Shown piece by piece: positions 1 to 9,577 of a stretch of DNA of 54,975 nt. The DNA is from Noviherbaspirillum denitrificans. GTDB lineage: Bacteria > Pseudomonadota > Gammaproteobacteria > Burkholderiales > Burkholderiaceae_D. The translations under genes and the position numbers were made by a program. The first letter of the stretch is position 1. Every line of letters starts with the position of its first letter. Location: assembly GCF_002211445.1 (NCBI RefSeq), contig NZ_LSTO01000001.1, forward strand, positions 77,211 through 132,185. Direction: 5' to 3'. The notes under the pieces were generated by a model that ran no database searches, had not been told where the DNA came from, and saw only the letters and a list, made by a program, of their open reading frames with translations.

Positions 1-1
1 C

Positions 2-1075
2 GGTGCTCCCGGTCATACGATCGGTGAAGTCGTGTTCAACACGGCCATGACCGGCTACCAGGAAATCCTGACGGACCCCAGCTACAGCCGCCAGATCGTC
101 ACCCTCACGTATCCCCATATCGGCAACGTCGGCGTCAATGAAGAAGACGTCGAGGCGAACAAGATCCACGCCGCCGGCCTGATCATCAAGGACTTGCCGC
201 TGCTGGTGTCGAACTTCCGTTCGCAGCGCAGCCTGTCCGATTACCTGAAGGCGGAAAACGTCGTCGGCATCGCCGGCATCGATACCCGCAAGCTCACCCG
301 CATCCTGCGTGAAAAGGGCGCGCAGAACGGCGCAATCATCGCCGGCGAAGCCGCCAACGCGGAAGAGGCGCTGGCGCTGGCCAAGTCCTTCCCCGGCCTG
401 GCAGGCATGGACCTCGCGAAGGTCGTGTCGACCACCAAGTCGTATGTGTGGAACCAAAGCGAGTGGAAGCTCGGCAGCGGCTACGGCAAGCAGGACAACC
501 CGAAATTCCACGTCGTCGCCTTCGACTACGGCGTCAAGTACAACATCCTGCGCATGCTCGCCGAGCGCGGCTGCAAGGTCACCGTCCTGCCGGCGCAGGC
601 CAGCGCCGCCGACGCGCTCGCGCTGAACCCGGACGGCATCTTCCTGTCCAACGGCCCCGGCGACCCGGAACCGTGCGACTACGCGATCGCCGCTTCCCGC
701 GAACTGATCGAGCGCGGCATCCCGACGTTCGGCATCTGCCTCGGCCACCAGATCATGGCGCTGGCTTCCGGCGCGAAGACCCTGAAGATGAAGTTCGGCC
801 ACCACGGCGCGAACCACCCGGTGCAGGACCTCGACACGAAGCAGGTGATGATCACCTCGCAAAACCACGGCTTTGCCGTCGACGTCGACACCCTGCCGTC
901 CAATTGCCGCGTCACGCACGTGTCGCTGTTCGACGGTTCGCTGCAAGGCTTCGCGCGCACCGACAAGCCCGCGTTCTGCTTCCAGGGCCACCCGGAAGCG
1001 TCGCCCGGCCCGAATGACATCGCCCCCCTGTTCGATCGCTTCGTGGCGATGATGGAGAAACACAAAAATGCCTAA
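2..1075 (+). CDS. carA: Carbamoyl-phosphate synthase small (glutaminase) subunit, 5' partial
   Basis: This subunit hydrolyses glutamine and passes ammonia to CarB for carbamoyl phosphate, the precursor of pyrimidines and arginine. The frame is open from base 2 ([20 protein letters not shown]), which matches the CarA N-terminal region, so the true start lies before the window; the GTG at 32 is internal. The C-terminal class I glutamine amidotransferase half is complete: the nucleophile cysteine sits in [11 protein letters not shown] and the His-Glu pair in [10 protein letters not shown]. The stop overlaps the carB start by 8 nt, which implies translational coupling of the two subunits. About 30 N-terminal residues are estimated to be missing. 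Identity is secure. Confidence 0.97.
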   Translation, partial: GAPGHTIGEVVFNTAMTGYQEILTDPSYSRQIVTLTYPHIGNVGVNEEDVEANKIHAAGLIIKDLPLLVSNFRSQRSLSDYLKAENVVGIAGIDTRKLTRILREKGAQNGAIIAGEAANAEEALALAKSFPGLAGMDLAKVVSTTKSYVWNQSEWKLGSGYGKQDNPKFHVVAFDYGVKYNILRMLAERGCKVTVLPAQASAADALALNPDGIFLSNGPGDPEPCDYAIAASRELIERGIPTFGICLGHQIMALASGAKTLKMKFGHHGANHPVQDLDTKQVMITSQNHGFAVDVDTLPSNCRVTHVSLFDGSLQGFARTDKPAFCFQGHPEASPGPNDIAPLFDRFVAMMEKHKNA

Positions 1076-4000
1076 GCGCACAGACATTAAAAGCATCCTG
1101 ATCATTGGCGCCGGCCCGATCATCATCGGCCAGGCGTGCGAATTCGACTACTCCGGCGCGCAGGCATGCAAGGCATTGCGCGAAGAAGGCTACCGCGTCA
1201 TCCTCGTCAACAGCAATCCGGCGACCATCATGACCGACCCGGAGATGGCCGACGTCACCTACATCGAGCCGATCACCTGGCAAGTCGTCGAGCGCATCAT
1301 CGACAAGGAGCGTCCGGACGCGATCCTCCCGACCATGGGCGGCCAGACCGCGCTCAACTGCGCGCTCGACCTGCACCGCAACGGCGTGCTGACCAAGTAC
1401 GGCTGCGAACTGATCGGTGCCACGCCGGAAGCCATCGACAAGGCAGAAGACCGCTTGAAGTTCAAGAATGCGATGACCAAGATCGGTCTCGGTTCCGCGC
1501 GTTCCGGTGTGTCGCACACGATGGAAGAATCGTGGGCGGTGCAGAAGGAAATCGGCTTCCCGGTCATCATCCGTCCGTCCTTCACCATGGGTGGCACCGG
1601 TGGCGGCATCGCCTACAACCCGGAAGAATTCGAAACCATCTGCAAGCGCGGCCTCGAAGCCTCGCCGACCTCCGAACTGCTGATCGAGGAATCCCTGATC
1701 GGCTGGAAGGAGTACGAGATGGAAGTGGTCCGCGACAAGAAGGACAACTGCATCATCGTCTGCTCGATCGAAAACCTCGACCCGATGGGCGTGCACACCG
1801 GTGACTCGATCACGGTCGCTCCGGCACAGACCTTGACGGACAAGGAATACCAGATCATGCGCAATGCCTCGCTGGCAGTGCTGCGCGAGATCGGCGTCGA
1901 CACCGGCGGTTCCAACGTGCAGTTCGCGGTTAATCCGAAGGACGGCCGCATGATCGTCATCGAGATGAACCCGCGCGTGTCGCGTTCGTCCGCGCTGGCA
2001 TCCAAGGCTACCGGCTTTCCGATCGCCAAGGTCGCGGCCAAGCTGGCTGTCGGCTTCACGCTGGACGAGCTGCGCAATGAAATTACTGGCGGCGCCACTC
2101 CGGCATCGTTCGAGCCGAGCATCGACTACGTGGTCACCAAGGTGCCGCGTTTCGCATTCGAAAAGTTCCCAACCGCCGACAGCCACCTGACCACCCAGAT
2201 GAAGTCGGTGGGTGAGGTGATGGCGATCGGCCGCACCTTCCAGGAATCATTCCAGAAGGCGTTGCGCGGCCTCGAAGTCGGTGTCGACGGCATGAACGAA
2301 AAGACCAAGGACCGCGAAACCATCGAAGAACAGCTCGGCGAACCCGGACCGGAACGCATCTGGTACGTGGGCGATGCTTTTGCGCAAGGCTTCTCGCTTG
2401 AAGAAGTGCAGCAGCTGACGCATATCGACCCGTGGTTCCTGGTGCAGATCAAGGAAATCGTCGATATCGAACTGTGGCTGGAAACCCAGACCCTCGACGC
2501 ACTCGACAAGACCACGCTGTTCAAGCTGAAGCAGAAGGGCTTCGCCGACCGCCGCCTGGCCAAGCTGCTGAAGACCACCGACAAGGCGGTGCGCGAAAAG
2601 CGTCGTGAGCTGGGCGTGCGCCCCGTCTTCAAGCGCGTCGACACCTGCGCCGCGGAGTTTGCGACCAAGACCGCGTACATGTACTCGACCTACGATGAAG
2701 AGTGCGAATCGCAGCCGACCGACAAGAAGAAGATCATGGTCCTCGGCGGTGGTCCGAACCGCATCGGCCAAGGTATCGAGTTCGACTATTGCTGCGTGCA
2801 CGCCGCCTTGGCAATGCGCGACGACGGTTACGAAACCATCATGGTCAACTGCAACCCGGAAACGGTGTCGACCGACTATGACACGTCTGACCGCCTGTAC
2901 TTCGAGCCGCTGACGCTGGAGGACGTGCTGGAAATCGTCGACAAGGAAAAACCCTACGGCGTGATCGTGCAGTACGGCGGCCAGACCCCGCTGAAGCTGG
3001 CGCTCGACCTCGAAGCGAATGGCGTTCCCATCGTCGGCACGTCGCCCGACATGATCGACGCCGCAGAAGACCGCGAGCGCTTCCAGAAGCTGCTGCAGGA
3101 CCTCGGCCTGCGCCAGCCGCCGAACCGCACCGCGCGTACTGAAGAAGAAGCACTGCGCCTCGCGCAGGAAATCGGCTACCCGCTGGTGGTTCGCCCATCC
3201 TACGTGCTCGGTGGCCGTGCGATGGAAATCGTGCACGAGCAACGCGACCTCGAGCGCTATATGCGCGAAGCAGTCAAGGTATCCAACGATTCCCCGGTGC
3301 TGCTCGACCGCTTCCTGAATGACGCAATCGAAGTCGACGTCGACTGCCTGTCCGATGGCCAGCGCACCTTCATTGGTGGCGTGATGGAGCACATCGAACA
3401 GGCCGGCGTGCACTCGGGTGATTCCGCCTGCTCGCTGCCGCCGTACTCGCTGTCGAAGGAAACCATCGAAGAACTCAAGCGCCAGACCTCGCTGATGGCC
3501 AAGGGGCTGAACGTGGTCGGCCTGATGAACGTGCAGTTCGCGATCCAGCAGCAGGAAATCGACGGCCAGCTCAAGGACATCGTCTTCGTGCTGGAAGTGA
3601 ACCCGCGCGCTTCGCGTACCGTGCCTTACGTATCGAAGGCCACCGGCCTGCAGTTGGCGAAGATCGCCGCGCGCTGCATGGTCGGCCAGTCGCTCGACAG
3701 CCAGGGTATCAAGGGCGAAGTTGTCCCTAAATACTACAGCGTCAAGGAAGCCGTCTTCCCGTTCAATAAGTTCCCCGGCGTGGATACCATCCTCGGCCCG
3801 GAAATGAAGTCGACCGGTGAAGTCATGGGTGTGGGCAAGACCTTCGGCGAAGCCTTCGTCAAGTCCCAGCTCGGCGCCGGCGTCAAGCTGCCAAAGTCGG
3901 GCAAGGTCTTCCTGAGCGTCAAGAACAGCGACAAGCCGCGCGCGGTGCAGGTCGCCAAGGACCTCGTCGAACTCGGCTTCACGCTGGTCGCGACCAAGGG

Positions 4001-4298
4001 TACGGCTGCGGCCATCGGCGCCGCCGGCATTCCGGTCACCCCGGTGAACAAGGTGGTCGAAGGACGCCCGCACGTCGTCGACATGATCAAGAACAACGAG
4101 ATTGTCATGGTCATAAACACGGTCGAAGAGAAGCGCACGGCTATCACCGATTCCCGCGCGATCCGTACTTCGGCGCTGCTGGCACGTGCCACGACCTACA
4201 CGACGATCGCCGGCGCGGAGGCTGCGGTAGAGGGCATGCGGCACCTGGATGAGTTGCACGTCTACGATTTACAAGGCCTGCATAAGTCTTTACACTGA
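1068..4298 (+). CDS. carB: Carbamoyl-phosphate synthase large subunit
   Basis: This is the synthetase subunit, which makes carbamoyl phosphate from bicarbonate, ammonia and two ATP. The 1076 residues match the normal family length. Two homologous ATP-grasp halves are visible, each opening with a glycine-rich strand ([19 protein letters not shown] near residue 12, [17 protein letters not shown] near residue 560). A C-terminal MGS-like allosteric domain begins around residue 940 ([20 protein letters not shown]). The ATG at 1068 is preceded by a GGAG at 1054-1057 and lies inside the carA 3' end. No frameshift or missing motif is seen. A strong hairpin follows the stop. Confidence 0.98.
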   Translation: MPKRTDIKSILIIGAGPIIIGQACEFDYSGAQACKALREEGYRVILVNSNPATIMTDPEMADVTYIEPITWQVVERIIDKERPDAILPTMGGQTALNCALDLHRNGVLTKYGCELIGATPEAIDKAEDRLKFKNAMTKIGLGSARSGVSHTMEESWAVQKEIGFPVIIRPSFTMGGTGGGIAYNPEEFETICKRGLEASPTSELLIEESLIGWKEYEMEVVRDKKDNCIIVCSIENLDPMGVHTGDSITVAPAQTLTDKEYQIMRNASLAVLREIGVDTGGSNVQFAVNPKDGRMIVIEMNPRVSRSSALASKATGFPIAKVAAKLAVGFTLDELRNEITGGATPASFEPSIDYVVTKVPRFAFEKFPTADSHLTTQMKSVGEVMAIGRTFQESFQKALRGLEVGVDGMNEKTKDRETIEEQLGEPGPERIWYVGDAFAQGFSLEEVQQLTHIDPWFLVQIKEIVDIELWLETQTLDALDKTTLFKLKQKGFADRRLAKLLKTTDKAVREKRRELGVRPVFKRVDTCAAEFATKTAYMYSTYDEECESQPTDKKKIMVLGGGPNRIGQGIEFDYCCVHAALAMRDDGYETIMVNCNPETVSTDYDTSDRLYFEPLTLEDVLEIVDKEKPYGVIVQYGGQTPLKLALDLEANGVPIVGTSPDMIDAAEDRERFQKLLQDLGLRQPPNRTARTEEEALRLAQEIGYPLVVRPSYVLGGRAMEIVHEQRDLERYMREAVKVSNDSPVLLDRFLNDAIEVDVDCLSDGQRTFIGGVMEHIEQAGVHSGDSACSLPPYSLSKETIEELKRQTSLMAKGLNVVGLMNVQFAIQQQEIDGQLKDIVFVLEVNPRASRTVPYVSKATGLQLAKIAARCMVGQSLDSQGIKGEVVPKYYSVKEAVFPFNKFPGVDTILGPEMKSTGEVMGVGKTFGEAFVKSQLGAGVKLPKSGKVFLSVKNSDKPRAVQVAKDLVELGFTLVATKGTAAAIGAAGIPVTPVNKVVEGRPHVVDMIKNNEIVMVINTVEEKRTAITDSRAIRTSALLARATTYTTIAGAEAAVEGMRHLDELHVYDLQGLHKSLH

Positions 4299-4319
4299 AC
4301 CTCCAAAGCCAGTAACTTT

Positions 4320-4385
4320 CCACAGAGGTCACAGACGATCCCGGGTTTCCCCGGGGTTATTTGTGACCTCTGTGGTTTTCATTTT
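4320..4385 (+). terminator. carB terminator, nested hairpin
   Basis: A perfect 14-bp inverted repeat (4320-4333 with 4362-4375; arm CCACAGAGGTCACA) encloses a 28-nt loop that holds a second GC-rich palindrome (CCCGGG at 4340-4345 with 4350-4355). The right arm runs into TTTTCATTTT. It fits a Rho-independent terminator for carAB, although a nested stem this long is unusual; it ends about 20 bp before the greA start. Confidence 0.7.
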
Positions 4386-4398
4386 GTCTACAGAAAAT

Positions 4399-4875
4399 AT
4401 GAGCACAGTACCGATTACCAAGCGCGGCGCGGAAATGCTGAAAGAAGAACTGCACCGCCTCAAGACCAAGGACCGTCCGGCCGTCATCAACGCGATTGCG
4501 GAAGCACGCGCCCAGGGCGACCTGTCTGAAAATGCCGAGTACGATGCTGCAAAGGAGCGCCAAGCCTTCATTGAAGGCCGCATCGCGGAACTGGAAGGCA
4601 AGCTGGGCGCCGCCCAGATCATTGACCCGACGGTGCTGGATGCGGAAGGCCGCATCGTGTTCGCATCGACCGTCGATCTCGAAGACCTCGAATCCGGCAA
4701 CAAGGTCACCTACCAGATCGTCGGCGAGGATGAGGCCGACTTGAAGGAGCTCAAGATTTCCATTACTTCCCCCATTGCCCGCGCGCTGATCGGCAAGTAC
4801 GCCGGTGATGTGGTCGAAGTCAACGCACCGTCCGGTATCCGAGAATACGAAGTCCTCGAAGTTCGCTACATCTGA
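4399..4875 (+). CDS. greA: Transcription elongation factor GreA
   Basis: GreA enters the secondary channel of stalled RNA polymerase and stimulates cleavage of backtracked RNA. The ATG at 4399 gives 158 residues, exactly the usual GreA length, starting [21 protein letters not shown]; the longer open frame reaching back into carB is not supported. The N-terminal coiled coil carries the acidic tip in [16 protein letters not shown], which holds the Asp and Glu that coordinate the catalytic metal. The C-terminal FKBP-like domain ends in [10 protein letters not shown]. It lies just after the carB hairpin and 5 nt before the next gene, so the two are probably cotranscribed. Confidence 0.96.
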   Translation: MSTVPITKRGAEMLKEELHRLKTKDRPAVINAIAEARAQGDLSENAEYDAAKERQAFIEGRIAELEGKLGAAQIIDPTVLDAEGRIVFASTVDLEDLESGNKVTYQIVGEDEADLKELKISITSPIARALIGKYAGDVVEVNAPSGIREYEVLEVRYI

Positions 4876-4880
4876 TCGTC

Positions 4881-5324
4881 ATGGTTGCCGCTCGCGTCCG
4901 CCTGCTGCTGGTTACCCTGTGGGTCGGCAGCATGTGGGCGATCGGTTATATCGTTGCACCGACCTTGTTCGCTACACTCGCTGACCGTGTGCTGGCGGGA
5001 TTCATCGCCGGGAAGCTGTTCAGGATCGAGGCCTGGGTTTCTGTCGTCTGCGCAATTGCGCTGATTGCGATGGTCTTGCGGAAGACGGGCGGTGACACGA
5101 AGGCGCGCAAGCATCTTCTGTGGATCATTTGCGGAATGCTTGCCTGCACCCTGGTGGGTTATTTCGGCCTGCAGCCATTCATGGCGACGCTAAAGGAAGC
5201 CGCAGTCGGTGGCGTGATGGATCCCGAGGCGCGTTCGCGATTCGGGATGTTGCATGGAGTGGCGAGCGCCTTTTATCTCATCCAGAGTGTCCTGGGCGGG
5301 CTTCTCGTCTGGAAGCTGCGCTAG
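4881..5324 (+). CDS. DUF4149 family four-helix membrane protein
   Basis: This 147-residue protein of unknown function resembles the DUF4149 family. Four hydrophobic segments are visible: about residues 5-28 (LLLVTLWVGSMWAIGYIVAP), 48-67, 79-98 and 124-145. A short acidic and basic stretch (KEAAVGGVMDPEARSRFGMLHG) lies before the last helix. The ATG is only 5 nt after the greA stop and has no convincing Shine-Dalgarno sequence, so translation is probably coupled to greA. The gene is convergent with yhbY, with a perfect 9-bp hairpin (5343-5351 with 5357-5365) between them. Family assignment is from overall pattern and neighbourhood, not a search. Confidence 0.8.
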   Translation: MVAARVRLLLVTLWVGSMWAIGYIVAPTLFATLADRVLAGFIAGKLFRIEAWVSVVCAIALIAMVLRKTGGDTKARKHLLWIICGMLACTLVGYFGLQPFMATLKEAAVGGVMDPEARSRFGMLHGVASAFYLIQSVLGGLLVWKLR

Positions 5325-5342
5325 GCGCACCATGGAGGAGGG

Positions 5343-5365
5343 GCCGCAATGGCTTGCATTGCGGC
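5343..5365. terminator. Hairpin between convergent genes
   Basis: A perfect 9-bp inverted repeat (GCCGCAATG, 5-nt loop, CATTGCGGC) sits in the 48-bp gap between the DUF4149 gene and yhbY. Neither side has a clear T-run, so it may act as a weak bidirectional terminator or as an mRNA 3'-end stabiliser. Confidence 0.4.
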
Positions 5366-5372
5366 TGTCGGA

Positions 5373-5846
5373 TCAGGCCTTGCCCAGTGCCGACTTCTTC
5401 GATGTACCCACACGTTTCTTCGTCCGCTTGATGCTGCCGCCCGCGGTGACGCGCTCGTTACCCTTCAGGACTACCTTCGTCACGCTCGGGCGCTTGGTGC
5501 CGGACGCGCTGGCCTTGACGATCGTGACTTCGCGCAGTCCCTTGCCACGCTTGTCGCTGCGCTCCTTCTGGGCTTCCTTTTTCGGACGATACAGCACGAG
5601 CAGCTTGCCGATGTGCTGGATCGGGGCGGCGCCGAGTTCCGCGCAGACGGTTTCGTAGATTCCGATGCGGGCTTCGCGGTCATCCCCGAAGACGCGGACC
5701 TTGATGAGGCCATGGGCGTCCAGGCTGGTGTCGATTTCTTTCAGCACGGCCGGCGTGAGGCCGGCGTCGCCGATGATGACGACCGGGTTGAGAGCGTGGG
5801 CTTCGGAGCGAAGCGCGCTGCGCTCTGCGGGTGTCAGTTTCAGCAT
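5373..5846 (-). CDS. yhbY: YhbY/CRM-domain RNA-binding protein, C-terminally extended
   Basis: YhbY binds pre-50S ribosomal particles through a CRM (KH-like) fold. The first ~97 residues match the whole E. coli protein: LTPAERSALRSEAHALNPVV, the GxxG-type loop GDAGLTPAVLKEI, and LGAAPIQHIGKLLVLYRPKK. The remaining ~60 residues are a strongly basic tail rich in Lys, Arg, Ser, Thr and Gly, predicted to be disordered and likely to bind RNA. The start ATG is preceded on the minus strand by AAGGA. The gene is divergent from rlmE across a 34-bp gap, which links two ribosome-assembly functions. Confidence 0.93.
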   Translation of the reverse strand: MLKLTPAERSALRSEAHALNPVVIIGDAGLTPAVLKEIDTSLDAHGLIKVRVFGDDREARIGIYETVCAELGAAPIQHIGKLLVLYRPKKEAQKERSDKRGKGLREVTIVKASASGTKRPSVTKVVLKGNERVTAGGSIKRTKKRVGTSKKSALGKA

Positions 5847-5880
5847 GATTAATATTCCTTAAAAGCGGTATTCTACGCGA
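5847..5880. promoter_or_regulatory. Compact divergent yhbY/rlmE promoter region
   Basis: The whole spacer is 34 bp. On the plus strand TATTCT (5869-5874) lies 6 nt before the rlmE ATG. On the minus strand the same bases read AGAATA, and AAGGAATATTAATC precedes the yhbY ATG. No good -35 hexamer was found for either direction. Transcription starts for the two genes must lie almost on top of each other. Confidence 0.4.
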
Positions 5881-6525
5881 ATGGCAAAGAACAAATTCAA
5901 CAAAAACTGGCTGCATGACCATATCAATGATCCATATGTGAAGCAGGCCCAGAAGGATGGCTACCGGGCACGGGCGGTCTACAAGCTCAAGGAAATCGAC
6001 GAAAGCGAAAAGCTGATCAAGCCGGGGCAGGTCATTGTCGACCTCGGTTGCGCACCGGGAAGCTGGTCACAGTACGCACGCAACAAGCTGGCGGGGAAGG
6101 AGGGCGGCGGCATCAACGGCACCATCATCGGACTCGACATGCTGCCAATGGACCCGATCGCCGATGTGCATTTCATCCAAGGGGATTTCCGCGAGCAGGA
6201 GGTGCTGGACCAGCTCGAAGCAGTGCTGGAGGGGCGCAAGGTCGACCTCGTGCTCTCCGACATGGCGCCCAACCTGTCCGGCGTGGCCATCACGGACGCC
6301 GCGCGCGTGGAGCATATCATCGACCTGGCGATCGATTTTGCGCGCGCGCATATGAAACCTTCGGGAGCGCTCCTCGTCAAATGCTTCAACGGAACGGGAT
6401 TCAACGAAATCCTCGGCAAGTTCCGGCAGGAGTTCAAGACGGTCGCGCAGAAGAAGCCCAAGGCCAGCCGGGACAAGTCCTCAGAAGTCTTCCTGTTGGG
6501 CAAGGTGTTGAAAAATCCTTCTTGA
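5881..6525 (+). CDS. rlmE: 23S rRNA (uridine 2'-O) methyltransferase RlmE (FtsJ/RrmJ)
   Basis: RlmE methylates the 2'-OH of U2552 in the 23S rRNA A-loop late in 50S assembly, using S-adenosylmethionine. The 214 residues match the family. The SAM-binding motif is [11 protein letters not shown], and the catalytic K-D-K-E tetrad is visible in order: Lys in AVYKLKEID, Asp in [12 protein letters not shown], Lys in [11 protein letters not shown] and Glu in SSEVFLLG. No Shine-Dalgarno sequence precedes the ATG, and a -10-like hexamer ends 6 nt upstream, so the mRNA may be leaderless. The gene precedes ftsH, as in many proteobacteria. Confidence 0.96.
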   Translation: MAKNKFNKNWLHDHINDPYVKQAQKDGYRARAVYKLKEIDESEKLIKPGQVIVDLGCAPGSWSQYARNKLAGKEGGGINGTIIGLDMLPMDPIADVHFIQGDFREQEVLDQLEAVLEGRKVDLVLSDMAPNLSGVAITDAARVEHIIDLAIDFARAHMKPSGALLVKCFNGTGFNEILGKFRQEFKTVAQKKPKASRDKSSEVFLLGKVLKNPS

Positions 6526-6760
6526 TTGCAACTTTTCTGGTTGCTTCTCTGGCAAGTCTTGATTAATTCCATTACGACCGCACCTATGCCGCGTCAGGAT
6601 TGTACTTCCCGTGTCCTTGCGCAAACGGCAATTGCGGCTGTTTTGCTGCGGTTCACCCGGTTTTGTGCCGCAATATTCAAGCTGGCAAGCGCTGGGTAAT
6701 GCAGGTAGAATCAATTTTACAAGTCTTGTAAACGGGCGTTCGTGCGTCCAAGGAGTTCTA
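6526..6760 (+). promoter_or_regulatory. ftsH upstream region: sigma70-like promoter and palindrome
   Basis: This 235-bp gap holds no supported gene. A plausible sigma70 promoter is CTGGCA (6682-6687), an 18-nt spacer and TAGAAT (6706-6711). A 17-nt palindrome, TTTACAA-GTC-TTGTAAA (6716-6732), starts about where transcription should begin. AAGGAG (6750-6755) is the ftsH ribosome binding site. No sigma32-type CTTGAA/CCCCAT pair was recognised. Early in the gap GCAAC/GTTGC (about 6528-6544) could form a weak hairpin after rlmE. Confidence 0.45.
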
Positions 6761-8647
6761 GTGAACAACATGTTTTCGAAAGCCGCCATCTGGGTTGTCA
6801 TAGCCCTGGTGCTGTTCACCGTCTTCAAACAGTTTGACGGTCGAACACTGGCGGGAGGCGCAACGCCTATTCCGTACTCGGACTTCCTGGATGAAGTGAA
6901 AGCACGCCAGATCCGCGAAGCCACCATCGAGGATCGCACCATCATCGCTACCACCAATGATGGCAAGCGCATCAAGACCGCTGTGACCTATCTTGATCGC
7001 GGCCTCATCGGTGACCTCATCAATAACGGCGTCAAGTTCGACGTCAAGCAGCCGGAAGAGCAATCCTTCCTGTCCCAAGTCTTCATTTCCTGGTTCCCGA
7101 TGCTGCTGCTGATCGGCGTCTGGGTATTCTTCATGCGCCAGATGCAAGGCGGCGGCAAGGGTGGGGCATTCTCATTTGGCCGTTCCAAGGCGCGCATGCT
7201 GGATGAAGCCAGCAATACCGTCACGTTTGCCGACGTCGCCGGCTGCGATGAAGCAAAAGAGGAAGTGCAGGAGCTCGTGGACTTCCTGCGCGACCCGACG
7301 AAATTCCAGAAGCTCGGCGGCCGCATTCCGCGCGGCGTGCTGATGGTCGGCCCTCCGGGTACCGGTAAGACCTTGCTTGCTCGCGCGATTGCCGGTGAAG
7401 CCAAGGTGCCGTTCTTCACAATCTCCGGTTCCGATTTCGTTGAAATGTTTGTCGGCGTGGGTGCGTCCCGCGTCCGCGACATGTTCGAGAACGCGAAGAA
7501 GCATTCGCCCTGCATCATCTTCATCGACGAAATTGATGCGGTCGGCCGTCATCGTGGTGCCGGCCTTGGCGGTGGCAATGACGAACGTGAACAGACCCTG
7601 AACCAGTTGCTGGTCGAGATGGATGGCTTCGAGGCCAACTCCGGCGTCATCGTGATCGCGGCAACCAACCGCGCCGACGTGCTCGACAAGGCGCTGCTGC
7701 GCCCAGGCCGTTTCGACCGCCAGGTGATGGTCGGCCTGCCCGATATCCGCGGCCGCGAACAGATCCTGTACGTGCACATGCGCAAGGTGCCCATCGCTCC
7801 CGACGTCAAGGCCGACATCCTGGCTCGCGGCACGCCCGGCTTCTCTGGCGCTGATCTTGCGAACCTCGTGAATGAAGCCGCGCTGTTCGCTGCACGCCGC
7901 AACAAGCGCCTGGTTGAAATGCAGGACTTCGAGGATGCCAAGGACAAGATCGTGATGGGCCCGGAGCGCAAGTCTGCAGTCATGCGCGAAGAAGAGCGCC
8001 GCAATACGGCGTACCACGAATCCGGCCACGCTGTCGTCGCAAAGCTGCTTCCCAAGGCAGATCCAGTTCACAAGGTCACCATCATGCCGCGCGGCTATGC
8101 CCTCGGCTTGACCTGGCAGCTGCCCGAACATGACCGCGTCAACATGTACAAAGACAAGATGCTGGAAGAGATCGCCATCCTGTTCGGCGGCCGCATTGCC
8201 GAAGAGATCTTCATGCACCAGATGTCGACCGGCGCTTCGAACGATTTCGAGCGTGCAACCAAGCTGGCGCGTGCAATGGTGACCCGTTACGGCATGTCCG
8301 AAACTCTTGGCACCATGGTGTACGAGGACAGCGAGCAGGATGCCTACTTCGGTCGCATGACGTCGAAGACGGTGTCTGAAGCGACGCAGCAGAAGGTGGA
8401 TCTGGAAATCCGTTCCATCCTGGATGCGCAGTACGCTTTGTCGCGCCGCTTGCTGGAGGAAAATCAGGACAAGGTCGAAGTGATGGCCAAGGCGCTGCTG
8501 GAGTGGGAAACCCTCGACGCAGACCAGATCAACGACATCATGGAAGGTCACGAACCACGTCCGCCGAAGGCAGGTGTTCCTGCCAAGCGTTCCGCCTCCG
8601 ACAATACCTCGGGTGGCGTTTCCCCGAATGCCACGGCGCCTGCTTAA
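6761..8647 (+). CDS. ftsH: ATP-dependent zinc metalloprotease FtsH
   Basis: FtsH is an inner-membrane AAA+ protease that unfolds and degrades membrane and short-lived cytosolic proteins. I chose the GTG at 6761, with AAGGAG 5 nt upstream, giving 628 residues ([19 protein letters not shown]), the usual betaproteobacterial N-terminus. Membrane helices lie at about 7-24 and 108-126, flanking a periplasmic domain. Walker A is GPPGTGKT (197-204), Walker B IIFIDEID (252-259), the second region of homology [20 protein letters not shown], and the zinc site HESGH (419-423). The C-terminal tail is Pro/Ala/Ser-rich. A terminator follows. Confidence 0.97.
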   Translation: MNNMFSKAAIWVVIALVLFTVFKQFDGRTLAGGATPIPYSDFLDEVKARQIREATIEDRTIIATTNDGKRIKTAVTYLDRGLIGDLINNGVKFDVKQPEEQSFLSQVFISWFPMLLLIGVWVFFMRQMQGGGKGGAFSFGRSKARMLDEASNTVTFADVAGCDEAKEEVQELVDFLRDPTKFQKLGGRIPRGVLMVGPPGTGKTLLARAIAGEAKVPFFTISGSDFVEMFVGVGASRVRDMFENAKKHSPCIIFIDEIDAVGRHRGAGLGGGNDEREQTLNQLLVEMDGFEANSGVIVIAATNRADVLDKALLRPGRFDRQVMVGLPDIRGREQILYVHMRKVPIAPDVKADILARGTPGFSGADLANLVNEAALFAARRNKRLVEMQDFEDAKDKIVMGPERKSAVMREEERRNTAYHESGHAVVAKLLPKADPVHKVTIMPRGYALGLTWQLPEHDRVNMYKDKMLEEIAILFGGRIAEEIFMHQMSTGASNDFERATKLARAMVTRYGMSETLGTMVYEDSEQDAYFGRMTSKTVSEATQQKVDLEIRSILDAQYALSRRLLEENQDKVEVMAKALLEWETLDADQINDIMEGHEPRPPKAGVPAKRSASDNTSGGVSPNATAPA

Positions 8648-8676
8648 CACTCCAACGGCTTCAATGCCTGTTCAAC

Positions 8677-8706
8677 AAGGGTGAGGAAAATTCCTCGCCC
8701 TTTTTG
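8677..8706 (+). terminator. ftsH terminator
   Basis: AAGGGTGAGGAA pairs with TTCCTCGCCCTT (8691-8702) with one G-U pair, and the right arm runs into TTTTT. This hairpin occupies the region of an upstream alternative folP start and argues for the folP ATG at 8717. Confidence 0.8.
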
Positions 8707-8716
8707 TTTGCCTAAA

Positions 8717-9574
8717 ATGAAAACAGATTACTTCCAATGCGGGCGATTTCGCTTTCCGCTGACACCGGGGAAGTTCCGGCCGCTCGTCATGGGTATCCTG
8801 AATGTGACGCCCGACTCATTTTCCGACGGTGGAAAGTTTCATTCCATCGACACGGCTTTGTCTCATGCCGAGCAGATGATCGCCGACGGTGTCGACATTA
8901 TCGATATCGGTGGGGAGTCAACCCGTCCTGGCGCACCGCCTTTGTCCCTGGAAGAGGAGCTGCGCAGGGTGATGCCGCTTGTGTATGCATTGCGCGATTG
9001 CGGCAAGCCATTATCCATCGATACGTACAAACCCGAAGTGATGCGCGAGGCGCTGCACGCCGGCGCAGACATGATCAATGACATCAACGGATTCCGTGCA
9101 GACGGTGCATTGGAGGCGGTCAACCAAAGCGATTGTGCGTTGTGTATCATGCACATGCAGAAAGATCCGCTCACGATGCAGCTTAGCCCTGAATACCAGG
9201 ACGTGATGCAGGACGTCGTGCAATTCCTGCGCGAACGAGTGGTTGCATTCGACGAGGAGGGGATCGATCGCAGGAGACTGTGCGTCGACCCGGGATTTGG
9301 CTTTGGGAAGACGGTCGAGCACAATTATGCGTTGCTGCGCGACTTGGGACGGATAGCGGAAGACACAGGCCTGCCCATACTTGCAGGTATGTCACGGAAG
9401 TCAATGGTGGGCGCAATCACCGGCAAGCCGGTGGAGCAGCGTCTGGCAGGCAGTCTTGCGGCTGCGCTTGCAGCAGTCGCGCGCGGGGCGGCAATCGTCC
9501 GTGTACATGATGTCGCAGAGACAGTCGATGCGCTGAAGGTATGGATGGCTGTTGAATCTACAAAGCAAGGATAA
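8717..9574 (+). CDS. folP: Dihydropteroate synthase
   Basis: FolP condenses p-aminobenzoate with dihydropterin pyrophosphate in folate synthesis and is the sulfonamide target. The ATG at 8717 gives 285 residues (MKTDYFQCGRFRF); the GTG at 8681 lies within the ftsH terminator stem and is rejected. The family motifs are all present: MGILNVTPDSFSDGG, GGESTRPGA, a pterin-binding IDTYKPEV, MINDINGF, DPGFGFGKT and LAGMSRKSM. glmM starts 3 nt after its stop, an arrangement conserved in many proteobacteria, so the two are probably one transcript. Confidence 0.96.
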   Translation: MKTDYFQCGRFRFPLTPGKFRPLVMGILNVTPDSFSDGGKFHSIDTALSHAEQMIADGVDIIDIGGESTRPGAPPLSLEEELRRVMPLVYALRDCGKPLSIDTYKPEVMREALHAGADMINDINGFRADGALEAVNQSDCALCIMHMQKDPLTMQLSPEYQDVMQDVVQFLRERVVAFDEEGIDRRRLCVDPGFGFGKTVEHNYALLRDLGRIAEDTGLPILAGMSRKSMVGAITGKPVEQRLAGSLAAALAAVARGAAIVRVHDVAETVDALKVWMAVESTKQG

Positions 9575-9577
9575 AAC

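Noticed and set aside
2247-4259. 670-codon open frame antisense to carB
   Set aside because: Long only because stop codons are rare on the complement of this GC-rich codon use; carB itself is fully conserved.
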